A stretch of 64,000 bases of DNA, taken from Sequoia sempervirens. Taxonomy: Eukaryota > Streptophyta > Pinopsida > Cupressales > Cupressaceae. The translations under genes were made by a program, and so were the position numbers. Positions 1 through 10,872 of this stretch are shown one piece after another; within the stretch, counting starts at the first letter, position 1, and every line of letters starts with the position of its first letter. The stretch spans positions 17,542,162 through 17,606,161 of the forward strand of contig VDFB02000001.1 in assembly GCA_007258455.2 (NCBI GenBank). Reading direction: 5' to 3'. Below the pieces are notes generated by a model. It had not been told where the DNA came from. It saw only the letters and a list, made by a program, of their open reading frames with translations, and ran no database searches.

Positions 1-428
1 CGAATCAAAAGTTATGGCCTCACGAAGTTTGTCCTCTAAAAAGTGAATTTCTTAAAAGTTTCTTCCTAGGCTAGAAATCAAATGGCGGGACTTTTGGTGC
101 CAAAACAAAATGGGAAATTTGTACTTTCTAGAACATTCTAGGGCGGTTATTGGGGAAAATAAAAAGGGTTAAGTGGGGGTTGTAGATGGTGGCCCTGATA
201 ATGCAGATTGTGGCTCTAAATAGTAGATTTTCTTTTTTGAGATGATTTTGTTGTAATGAATCAAGCCCATGAGGCCATAGCATGTAAGTTTTGAATTTGT
301 AATTCCATTATCTAAAAATAATTGAAAGTGGGTTGTTTTTCTGTCTCACATTTCATGTGTGGTATCTGTTGTGATTTCTATGGGTTTTGGGTGGTGTTTC
401 CCTCATCATTTTCCTTAGCTTTTTCATC

Positions 429-1680
429 TTATTTTTCTCCACAAGCAGGTTCATCTGACACATTTCCATCTATAACGTCTAAATTCTCCAAATCTTCATC
501 AACCTTGACATTTGCACTTTCAACAATCTTTCCTAGCCTTTTTTTGTAACCTTTATAAGCTTTGATTTTAGTAGAATATCCAAGGAAGATACCTTCATTA
601 AACCTTGCATCAAAATTTCCCAAGTTTTCATCTCTTTTGATATAGCATTTTCTTCCAAATACTCTAAAGTACTTGAAAGTAGGAATCCTTCCATACAACA
701 ACTCATAGGGATTCTTTGTGCTATTATCTTTGGCGTGAACTCTTATAAGTATGTAAACTATAGTATGAATTGTTTCTCTCTAGTAGTCTTCTAATAGTTT
801 AGATTCTCTCACCATAGTCCTTGCAACTTCTTGAATAGTTATATTTTTCCTTTCAACAACTCCATTCCGTTGAGGAGTTATAGGGGAAGATAAGTACCTT
901 TTTATTCCATGATCTTCAAAAAACATGTTAAACTCATTGAAGGTGAATTATCCACCTTTTTCAAACCTCAAAAATTTTATCTTCAAATCCATTTCATTCT
1001 CAATCATAGCTTTAAATGCTTTGAATCTATCTAGAGCTTCATATTTTTCTCTAAGAAAAGTATCGCATGTCATTCTAGAGTAATCATTAATCAAATGAAT
1101 GAAATATGTGTCACCTTGAAGACTTCTCACTCTTGTAGGACCACAAAGATCTATATGTATTAGTTCGAGTACCCTAGTAGCAGATTTCTCTTTTCCTTTG
1201 AAACTACTCCTTGTTTGTTTTTTGAATTGACTATGTTTGCAAACAACATTGATAGGCTTTGTGACTCTTGGTAGGTATCTTACTATATAAATTGAACTAA
1301 TTCTAACCATATTGTCAAAAATTCATGTGGCACATCCTCTAGTGCCATAACTAGCTATCATAAATCCGAGTCATAAAGCAATGACCATTAGCACCCTTGT
1401 TTTGATAGATATTTCCATGTGTCCTCTTACTAGTAGCAATCACAGTTCCAAATCCTTTTCTCATCTCACATCCTTCATCCTAAAATACAATATTACATCC
1501 TTTCCTACACATTTTTCCAAGACCCAAAATATTATGCCTTAAGCCTTTAACATAGTAAAAATCCTTAGTATTATTCTTGCCATCAAAATTGATTAAACAT
1601 ATTCCACAAATATTAGCTCTTGAATCAACTCCAAATTTAACTAATCCTCCATCATACTTTTCAAGTTTAACAAAAATTTA
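429..1680 (-). pseudogene. Decayed copia integrase with GAG-pre-integrase region
   Basis: The best-preserved part (1310-948) contains the zinc-binding end of the pre-integrase domain, then LELIHIDLCGP with the first catalytic Asp, and NDYSRMT. Where copia integrases have the second catalytic Asp (SDNGGEF-like), this copy reads FEKGG followed by a TAA at 946-948. The frame resumes in the 840-900 region (TPQRNGVVERK-like, holding the expected Glu) and ends in a conserved integrase C-terminal part at 701-429 with EGIFLGYSTKIKAYKGY. The catalytic Asp to Glu change and the stops make it non-functional. Confidence 0.85.
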
Positions 1681-1976
1681 TCTCTGACCATGTGATTAGA
1701 GAAACCACTATCAATAACCTAATAGTTCTTATCCTATCTAGCATGAAAAGTAGATACCAAAGTACCTTCATCTTATCCTTCTTTTTCAAAACACTTTCCT
1801 TCAAACAAATTTCAGAGTTAGCAGAAGTAGATTCATCTTTAAATCCAAGAACACGAATTCATCATCATCTCCATAATCAGATTCATCATCAGCAAAGCTA
1901 GTGTCTTCTCTAACATAGTAACTTCTTTTAATCATCTTTCCTTCGTTCTCCTTTTATTGTTCACAACTTTGTTTAG

Positions 1977-2720
1977 ACATCTTGAAGCATAGTGACATAT
2001 ATTTCCACAACTAAAGCATTTGAAAGGTAATTTACCTTTGTACTTACTAGTACCCTTTTTCATCCTTTTTACAAAGTTAGCTTCCACATCATCAAGATAT
2101 TCTCCATCTGAATCTTGAACCTTTTTTATTTTCTAGCCTTGAAAGAAGTCTCAACTTTTGTACCATTGTCAAGCCAAGTTTTTGAGATCATTTCATATGA
2201 AGTTAGTGTGCCAAATAATTGATCTCTAGTGTACATATTAAAATTTGTAAGTTCCTTAATTGCAAATACCTTTTAACTATAAGAATCGGGAAGAGATATG
2301 AGAACTTTCTTGACCACTTTAGGTTCTTTGACTTGTGCACCAAGACCTCTTATTGCACTTACCAGCTCATCTACCCCTTGCATATAACTTGTAATTGCTT
2401 TATCTTTAGAAATTTGTAGGGTCTCAAATTATGCCTTTAGATTCTGCAACTTCGCTTCTTTAACCTTATCATCTCCTTCATAAATGCTTTCTAGCTTATC
2501 ACAAACTTCTTTAGTAGTCTTCAAATTCATAAATTTTACTAATTTAGAATTTGAAATACTATTCAAAGGAATAAGCCTTGCCTTACCATTTATTTCATGG
2601 GCCTTGATATCATCACTTATGCTTGGAAAATTTGAAGGTGAAATATATTAACTCTTTATTTCCTTTTCAATCTCATACCCAAAGGATTCTAGATATCCTT
2701 CCATCTTTGTCTTCTATAAT
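1977..2720 (-). pseudogene. Decayed copia Gag (UBN2-like domain plus CCHC zinc knuckle)
   Basis: Minus-strand translation between about 2720 and 2170 gives a recognisable UBN2/Gag domain with segments such as LKTTKEVCDKLESIYEGDD and VDELVSAIRGLG, interrupted by stops. A zinc knuckle follows at 2018-1977, CFSCGNICHYASRC, fitting C-x2-C-x4-H-x4-C. In an active element this is the nucleocapsid that packages element RNA. Several nonsense codons rule out a functional product. Confidence 0.85.
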
Positions 2721-2810
2721 GCATACCCAGTGTCATCAAACTTAGGACTCTATTTTGTTCACCATCCTAGATCTACCTTAGGCGGTTAAGCTTTTCTCCA
2801 AGGAACCTTA

Positions 2811-2821
2811 CTCTGATACCA
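2811..2821 (-). promoter_or_regulatory. Primer-binding site, initiator tRNA-Met type
   Basis: The minus strand reads TGGTATCAGAG, the standard plant copia PBS complementary to the 3' end of initiator tRNA-Met. It lies 5 bp inside the LTR edge and upstream of Gag in element orientation, which fixes the orientation of the element. Confidence 0.9.
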
Positions 2822-2826
2822 ATTTT

Positions 2827-4454
2827 TGAATGAACAAGACAAATGAGAGGGGGGGTGAAATAGTAGTATCAAATTAAAACATAGAAACCTCAAAAGTAAT
2901 AAAATCCACATGCATTCAATTAACCCTTAAAAATTTTAAGCATGAAATACTAAAACATCAACACCATACACATGAGAGCACCAGATTTACATGGAAAACC
3001 CTGTGAGGGAAAAAAATAGAGAATATTAGCTCACAATATAAATAATTGCAAAATTGGTACAAGGGCTCACTACCAAAATAGGACACACTACCCACAAAGG
3101 CTCATCAGCAAGGCTCACTACTATAGGAAGAAAAGAAGATAGAAGAGAAAAATTACATAGAGAAAAAATTCTCAATGCAATAGAGAATCCACCACAATAG
3201 CTCCAAAACCTTCGTAGTCTTGTTTGAATGATTATGGACACCTTTAGCTCACTGCATTTAGAACTCCAATACATTGAAGTTGGCACTGCTTTACTCAAAC
3301 TCACACTCTACCCTTCAAAAATTTGTATTACTTGCATCACTCTCTTCTATTCTTTCGATATTATGAACCTTCATCATCTCAACTCACACTTATACTCTCT
3401 GAAACCTTGAAAACTTTCTCCAATGTCAGCTATACATGCTTCACACTTGCATATTCAAATGACATCAGCACTAAAAATTCTTTTGGTGGATAGGAATGAA
3501 GGAAATTCACACAAATCCTTAGGACCCAAGTTTATCCTAGCACATCTCAACACACTTCCACAAATTTTGAATTTGTTTCACATGTAGTGTAAACACTAGG
3601 TCAACCATTACCCATGTAAAACAACATAAAATTGTTAAGTTCATGCTTCCCACTTCATCAAGGTGACACATGAACCACACAAATATATTTTACACAATCT
3701 AGAACAATCCAAAAACCACCTGAGATCCAACAAATATTTAGTCCAAACTTGCATCATAGAAATACTTCAACACAAAACATCTAGTTAACCTTATACACAC
3801 ACTAATGCATGAAAAACACATTGTACTACACCAAATCATGAGTAATATTGAATTCTAAAAGATATAATCAACATAAGCAACTTCCTAGATCTACACAACT
3901 TGAAACCAACTAGTGGAGAAACGTGGAGTAGATACACTTTTCCCAGACCACAACAAACAACATTGAAAACCTAGTTCACACACTAGTGAACATATCTAAC
4001 TCTGTAAATGATCTAGAAGCCCAAAATCTAGATATAGAAACTATTGATAACTTTGAACAATATAACAGATGCACACAGTTATAGCATCAACATAGAAGAA
4101 ATGTGAAGCACATCTTGAACCGCGTACTGAACATTGACAAAACATTGTTTTTTCTATTTGTCAAATTTTCTCAAAAAGAACTTGGAAACCAAGCACCAGA
4201 GGCACCATCTTAGAACAAAACATCATTCCAACACTGCTCTAGACACTGCAACATAAATATAGCTCCATGTTCTCACAACACTTCCTCAATATTTCAACTA
4301 TACATACACAAACAAAGCTATTCGATACATGCACCAACTACAATAAACTATTTATCTCTTTTTCACAATTTTCTCAATATCCTCGACATCTTCATCATGC
4401 AAGAACTAACCTTAACAAATAGTTGACATCAATGACAACACCAACTTGTTGACA
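2827..4454 (-). repeat. Probable 5' LTR of copia element K
   Basis: The inner edge is well placed: on the plus strand it starts TGAATGAAC directly beyond the primer-binding site. The sequence includes a plus-strand GATTTACATGGAAAACCC stretch near 2988, a kind of motif often seen close to the inner end of plant copia LTRs. The outer edge at 4454 is inferred only from a terminal CA and the following change of sequence. Short ORFs at 3026-3304 and 3228-3410 in this stretch show no family resemblance and are treated as chance. Confidence 0.5.
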
Positions 4455-5419
4455 TAAATGAAAACATCTTCATACTTGTAACATAGATGTCAGATGTCCT
4501 CGATTGCATGGTTGTGAGCATAAGTTTTGCATACGAAATATGAATTTCAATTTCAAATAGGCGTTGGAAAGAATGTGCAATGTACTACATAGTGGATCAA
4601 CTTTTTTATCATTTTGTGGTACTAGATGAGTTTGGTTCTTATTTGATCACTTGTAGGAGCCTTAGATTTGGGGTGTGATTGTGTGAGCATCTGAATGAGT
4701 CAAGAGGTGAAACCTTGAGAGAGTACATGTTTTTATATGATATTTATGATGGTACAAAAGATTATTAGTTTGGTGCTTCCTAATACAGGTTTAGAGGTTT
4801 TTTTTAGAGTTATACTTTGATGGTGATAGGTAGACATATTATCTTCAATTTTGAGGACATGGCTGGACACTTTTACTATTTCTATATGTGCAAGCTCTCT
4901 ATGAGGAGCTTTTTGGGAGGATTCATAGTTGAACCACCTATGAGTTCATCCCTTTTCTTCCACTAATTGTCATTTCATTAAATTGTTTATTTAGTTGTTA
5001 TTTAGTATTCTTCTTGATGTACTTTTCTAAATTTCCAATATTCTATTTAGTCTAGTTAAACTATCGAACTTTCATTTTTGAGTAGTTAATAGACCCTAAG
5101 TTTTTCTAGTTGCTAACTCTATCTTTGGTCTATATGAGACACTAGTGTGTTGTTTTGTCATCCTTGGTCCATGCTTTCATCCTCTAACTAGGAGTCTTTC
5201 TTTCTATCTCTCATGACTACTAAGGTATGTTCACTTAGATTTTGAAATTCTCTTTTCATAAATAATCATATAACACACAAACATCACATAAACTCTTTCC
5301 TACCCATCACTTGTCATTTGAGATTTTTTCCTTGAGGTAATAGAGAGCTATCACTCCTTGTAGACCCTTCCCTATCCAAGAGACTCAAGAGTACAAAATC
5401 CTCTCCATTATAGTTATAA
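4455..5419. other. No gene seen; unassigned sequence between K and C
   Basis: No reading frame with family resemblance and no clear repeat was found on either strand. It may be target sequence into which K and C inserted, or an eroded element. Confidence 0.5.
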
Positions 5420-5543
5420 TGTAGACACCTTAAACTGTATACATCCTAACTATACTGATTTCACTCACATTTATCCACTTTCAATGTTAATTTAAAAAAA
5501 CTAACTATTTAATTAACTTTTCCAATAATATTTTAGTGTTAAT
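5420..5543 (+). repeat. LTR-like fragment C, left part
   Basis: It begins TGTAGACACC, the type of LTR start also seen in B (TGTAGACACA) and D (TGTATACACC). It runs into AT-rich sequence and is cut by element A at 5544. Its continuation is at 37592. The far end and any TSD were not identified, so solo LTR versus longer element is unresolved. Confidence 0.45.
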
Positions 5544-6771
5544 TGTTGATGCCAAGAATTGGAAAGGTAATAGCCCTTTGTGGGAAACTCAGTTTATGGG
5601 GGATTTATTGTGCTAAACTAAGTGACCTCCATATTTTTAAAGAAGTTGACTTATTCTATAGTTGGGGTTTTGGAATGGGAAAAGGAAGCAAATATAAAAA
5701 CAAAGAATATATCTAAGGCGATGCACCAAAAATTAGATAAAAGGCATGATAAACCTATCTTTTGGATATGATCTAAGCGCACGCTTAGAAATTTACCATG
5801 TCCTAGATATTTAATAGAAATTAAAGATTGTAGCATGAAAAACTCATTCAATGACATAAAATAATTTTCACAACTATTTACTAAAAATAAGAGTCAAAAG
5901 AGATGATGTAAACCAATAAATGTGCATTCAAATTATAGAAGTATAACAAATAAACCATTTAAACAATAATGAAATAGTATAAAGTTTATCAATAGGAAAA
6001 GAAAACAGAGAGATTGGAAAATGGCACAGTCTATGAGTTCTTGCAGTAATCTAAACAATAAAAGGACTAGTGTCTCTCTAAAATTCTGTAACTCTTAAAC
6101 TAGTGGAACCTGAAAAAACATGAAGCATGTAATCTCTAAACTCAGAATCCCTCTTTAGAATCAAAGATCAGTATATATAGCTAGCCTCCCACTGCTTTGT
6201 GAGCAATAACAAAAAATATTTAGAATCTTGAGCAATGATGTCACAAGAATGATTACCCTTGACCATTGTAACAAAAAAGGTTCAAGCCATAGCATTAGGT
6301 CACCTCCCATCTAGGTGCATCCCCTGCAAATGATTACAGTGGTCCTAAAAAAGCCCCGTGCAAACAAGTGTCACCTCCTTGTATAGGCAGTTAGAACATG
6401 TGGTAGCATATCGTAGCCCATAGTTCGCTTCATCCCTTGTGTTGAAGAAGCATGCACTGAAGAGATGTGTGGCAAAAATTCACTGCCTGTAGTCAATTTT
6501 TTTCCTTCCTTCATTGAAATATTGCACTGAGATGACATGTAGCAACAATTTTTACTATAAATGCAATTAAAAAACCTACGGTGAAGACACGTTGGAGTAT
6601 AGAGGGGGTGAATAGAAGAAAAAGAAAAGAATTCCCTTGGAGAGCACTAAGCGGAAACATGGCAGAGGCTGTGGTGATATCAAAAAGGGTCCAATGATTT
6701 TCATTTGAAGGAATGGGTCAATACTTAGCCAAAAACAAAACCCAAAGGGAGCATGGTGAATTTTCCATTCA
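5544..6771 (-). repeat. 3' LTR of element A
   Basis: Partner of 36290-37591, with many substitutions and one deletion of about 75-90 bp near 6560. A TATATATAG run lies near 6173-6181. No strong polypurine tract is visible just inside 6772, so that site is eroded. Small frames at 5651-5857 and 6576-6839 overlap the LTR and its edge and are not genes. Confidence 0.85.
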
Positions 6772-6849
6772 CGGCTTCTAGTGACTATCAGGGGTGTTTT
6801 TCTTGAGGAATGTGGAATGCAAAATTTTCTTTGGTTCATGGACTAGAGT

Positions 6850-8635
6850 GCCATCCATTGGTGACAAAATTAGAGCTTGGAAAGGGCTACCTATAAGGGC
6901 AGCCAGTCATCTTCTGATGGTCTTGTTATATTGCACAAATTTTTCTATGCTCTTCCTAGGTTGAGCATTTCTTTATAAGGAAGCACCTCAGGTAAACTAG
7001 CCCTCGCCTTGCAATGGAAAAGTAGGTACACAAGAGGATGAATAATACCTTCAATGCCTATTGTGGTAGGAAGTTGGCTAAAACTCTAGAAACTAGTTGG
7101 GTCTTTCTCCTTTTCTTTAATTTTTTCTACAATCTACTCGGCTGTGGTGATCAACCCATCTTCAAGAAATGGGGACGATAGATGCATCTTGCTCAGCTAG
7201 GAGAAATTTTCTGGCATGCTATTCATAGTTTGGTTCAAAGTAGCTACAATGACTTTAGTTTGCTAGAAGGCCAAGTGGCAATGAATGAACTTGCTTTCCT
7301 TTTGGGCAGCAACATCTCGATCTTCCATTCCTACCTTGGCTAGGTCATCATTAGAGACCATGTATAGCTTGCTTAGCAAACTCTTTGCTTCGGTAACCTT
7401 CTCTATGATGAACTGTGGGAATTGCTTGATTGTTCTATGAGTCTCCTAGCTCAATTTTGTTTGCTTTGAGATGAATCAGAGCATTGGTTGTAGTGTTAGA
7501 CAGAAGGCTTTAACCTTTTCCCAATAAGAAATATATAGCTGTCGAGCTATTGGAATGAGGTCCGGTTGCACATCGAAGGCTTGAAGAGCACTCTTTAAAA
7601 GGGAAATCTCTGTATCCTTTGAATTTAAATCCTTTGTTAATTTCATAGTTCTCTTTTTTGCAGATGCAAGTTGCTCCTCGAGGCTAGTTAGCTCTTTATA
7701 CCAATTCTCCTCGACTCAAGTACGGTTCGCCAATTTTGTCTCAAGAGAGGACTTTGTCTCTTTGAGTTGCTTTTTTTACTGGGCCTTTCACCCCTCAAAG
7801 TCTGTATGATTCCTTTCTAATTCCTACTCAAGTAGAGTATGTTGAGCTGCTAACTCTTTATCCTTTTGTTGTAGATTCTACTCCGTTAGGGCCAATTGGC
7901 TTTGATATTCTCGGCTCTTCACCTGCAACTTATTATTTAGTGTGGGGTCAACGGATTGGGACTTATTGAGTTCCTCCTAGAGCTTTCTCTTCTCTGACTC
8001 TTTTTCCCACACTTTCTCTAATAAGCGTACAACTTCTGCTTCCAATGATCTCTCCTTCGTCTCTAGGAAACTTACCCTCTCCTTGAAAAGCTTTAGTTGC
8101 TCCTTTTTCTTCAATTGGCAGTTAGAGCAAAGGAAATCAGTCATTATCACCCACTGTGTTTCCTCCATGAGTTCCACCTTGTCCTATAGTTAGGCTATGC
8201 TAAGATCAAGCCACATAGCATACATGTCATAATTGTCTGACAACATCTCCCCTTGTGGTTTGACAACGTTTGGGTACATGGTGGCAAAGTTTAGCATTTG
8301 TTGCACTTCATTGTAAACTATTTACACCTTAGACTCCACCTCCTTTTTTTCATCCTTTTCTTTTCACTTTTGGATCCTTAGGGGCCACACTTCCTTTGTA
8401 TAATCACCCTAGGCTATGAATTGGCACGGTGATTGAACTAGCCTGCCTACAATAGGTGCACAAGGAGGCAGTGCAAAAGGGAATACAAGTGTGGAAAGCC
8501 CCTACATTTTCTTTGGTGGGAGATTGATAGTTTTTGGGGAGAAAAAGGTTACCTACCATAGTTTGGTTTGCGAACTGGTAGAAGTACTCATTAGTTGCTA
8601 CGGTGATGGGGTAGTTGGAATCATGTCCATTTATT
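6850..8635 (-). pseudogene. Sense extra ORF of element A, C-terminal coiled-coil part
   Basis: Continues the ORF interrupted by B. From about 8300 to 6850 one minus-strand frame holds without a visible frameshift and encodes a long coiled coil. It is rich in Lys, Glu and Leu with heptad-like runs such as LKLFKERVSFLETKERSLEA (8088-8029) and EKLRN-type blocks further on. Most in-frame stops (for example TAG at 7824-7826 and 7878-7880) fall where Gln would suit the coiled coil. Probably a structural or scaffold-like protein. Function unknown. Confidence 0.6.
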
Positions 8636-8640
8636 GGGCA
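8636..8640. repeat. Target-site duplication GGGCA, left copy
   Basis: Identical to 26026-26030; direct repeat generated by integration of element B. Confidence 0.92.
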
Positions 8641-9822
8641 TGTAACTAAGGGAATTTTTCCTAGGGTTAGTAGATTAAATGCAAAACATAAAAACCCAAA
8701 GTGATAATGAAGTGCAAAGGAAATAACATGAAAAAAAAAGGAACAAGCTCACCAAATGTCTTAATTCACCATGGCTGACCTCCATTACACCTTCTCAATT
8801 TTTTGAAAATGTGATGTTGCCCTCATATTTGAGTGTGCAATCTAATGACAATGACAAGCCCTAGGCAAATGTTGAAGGATATGAGTTAAAATGACCTCAC
8901 AATGCAATTATCAACTATGAAGTATGTATAAAATAGCCTTAAATGACAAGATGACAAGAGCATAAGATGGAAAAACATGAGCATGAGGTTGCAAGATGAC
9001 ATGAGATGTCCAAATGAGACCAAAATTGCCATTTTATAGAAAATGCAATTTTGAGTGAATGGCCAAGATCAAAAGTTGACAAGTGCCCTAGAATCAATGG
9101 ACAAGATTCAATATGACAACCCATTATTAGGGTTAGGGCAACATTAGGGAAAATTTGAAATGAATGGACATGATTGATTTTTAGAAAATCAAATCAAGGG
9201 TTGGCAATGCATGTGACAAGAGATAAGATTGGCACAGAAAAAGAGGAAGCTAGAAAAATCAAATAATATTAGTAATTACTTATTTTTTGGAGAAAATGAC
9301 TATTTTGAATTAAAAATTAATTTAATTCAAAAGGTGGGATCACCTGACAGTAAATAATTAATTTGAATTATTTACATAAAGAGGGAAATTAGAAAATAGG
9401 ACCATTTTAAATAAATAATTTTATTTAAAATGAAGGAAATGCCAAGGTGGCAATAATTAAATAAATTAAAGAATTTATTTAATTATAAGAAGACTTAAAA
9501 AAATTAGTGATGTATTAAATAAATAAGATTTATTTATTTAATAATCAGGAAGACATAATGGACAAAGATAATTAAATAAATTCATAAATTATTTAATTAT
9601 AGGAAGAAATTAAACAATTAGCGACGTATTAAATAAATAAATAAAATTTATTTATTTAATAATCATGAAGAATAAAGGACATTAATTAATTAAATAATTA
9701 TGAATTATTCAATTAATTGTCGAAAGGGGACCAAGGACATAATTAAAATGTGTTAATTATGCTAGGAAGAAAAAAGATGAAAAACAGAGCTTGCATGCCT
9801 AGGTCATTTTTATGTGTCTACA
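8641..9822 (-). repeat. 3' LTR of element B
   Basis: 1182 bp, partner of 24847-26025. The matching minus-strand TATAAAA is at 9032-9038. It is followed at 9823-9836 by a polypurine tract on the minus strand, and bounded outside by the TSD GGGCA. The frame at 8939-9124 lies inside the LTR and is not a gene. Confidence 0.93.
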
Positions 9823-9836
9823 TTTTTCCCCTCTTT
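9823..9836 (-). promoter_or_regulatory. Polypurine tract of element B
   Basis: The minus strand reads AAAGAGGGGAAAAA immediately before the 3' LTR start TGTAGACAC. It is the plus-strand primer site for reverse transcription. Confidence 0.85.
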
Positions 9837-10108
9837 GTCATAATGCAACCTATCACATAGCAACAAAAAAAATAAGTCAAATTCATGCCTCGATGAAGGT
9901 ATGGAGTATCTATGGCCCCTCGGGAAAAATTTCAAATTTTGGGCCAGCGATAGAAAAATATGGAAAGTACCGATAAGCCAATTTGATGGCCAAAACAACA
10001 ATGATGCAAATGGTTTCAAATTTCAAGGAGTTTAAGTCAGCCAAAGGGGGGGTCAAAGTCGGTCAAAAGAGCCTCCAGTAATAAAGTTGACAAATGCCAT
10101 TTTGACCC

Positions 10109-10117
10109 TATAAATAG
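10109..10117 (+). promoter_or_regulatory. TATA box for the antisense PMD ORF of element B
   Basis: TATAAATAG in a CCCTATAAATAGG context on the plus strand, inside the 3' LTR edge and upstream of the PMD ORF. It is followed by a possible leader with a splice donor GGTATGTA near 10274 and a possible acceptor TTTATACAG at 10871. If so, the short-repeat tract lies in an intron. Confidence 0.55.
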
Positions 10118-10329
10118 GTTGAAAATAGAATAAAAGTCAAATCATTTTAACTTTTTACCTTTCCAAATATGAGATATTAGCACGAGGACTTTGGTGAAGA
10201 TGGTGATTCTAGTGACTAAGAATTGTAGGTAGATCATCTGAACCTACAGATGGCCAAAGAGCTTAGAGCCGGTGGTATGTACCTCTAACTTGCTTTGTCA
10301 TTTCATTATTTTTCATGTCATTTTTAGGG

Positions 10330-10745
10330 TTCTAGGTCCAAGAACAAATGTGCCACAATGCATATGCATGTGCATTAGCCACATTCACATTTGTGTTTGA
10401 TGCATTTGATGCATCACGATGCAAATGCAAGAGGTCTTTAGGATAGGTCAATGAAGTGTGACACATTTCTAGAAAACTAAAACACATTTTCTAAATTGCA
10501 TCGCAAATGAGGGGTGTAATGCCACATTTGAAAGATTGTGCCATATTCATGAACTCAAGTGACACATTTGAACAAAGTGATACATGTGACAAAAATTGTG
10601 ATGCAAGTACCATATCGAGATGCAAATTCGAGCTGGAATGACACAATCACCAAGTTACGATGCAAGTGAAGTATAGAGCAATGCAAATGCTTGACTATGA
10701 CACAAATGAAGACAACACAATGCATTTTACTTTGACTTTGACCAA
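10330..10745. repeat. Degenerate short-repeat tract near the 3' LTR of element B
   Basis: Many imperfect copies of a GCAAATG/ACACATTTG-like core at roughly 20-35 bp spacing, for example GATGCAAATGC, GTGACACATTTG and AATGACACAATC. Chance frames at 10555-10767 come from this tract. Confidence 0.6.
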
Positions 10746-10872
10746 GGATAACTTTGTTTAAGTTCATATTTTGAAATTCTTTTGAGTTAGATAAATGGTA
10801 ATGATTATTTTCAATAAGGTGTTGATGAATCTTTTGACATGTGTAGAGACAATTAGTGCTGATTTATACAGG

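Larger units (their letters stand above)
1..4454 (-). mobile_element. Ty1/copia retrotransposon remnant (element K), 5' part on minus strand
   Basis: Reading the minus strand downwards, the order is probable 5' LTR (2827 to about 4454), PBS, Gag with UBN2-like domain, zinc knuckle, and integrase. No reverse transcriptase is visible before the window edge. The integrase-before-RT order is diagnostic for copia. The frame has stops and several frameshifts, so the copy is dead. The outer LTR boundary is inferred from a minus-strand TGTCAAC start at 4454 and is uncertain, because the partner LTR is outside the window. Positions 1 to about 320 hold no domain I can recognise. Confidence 0.8.
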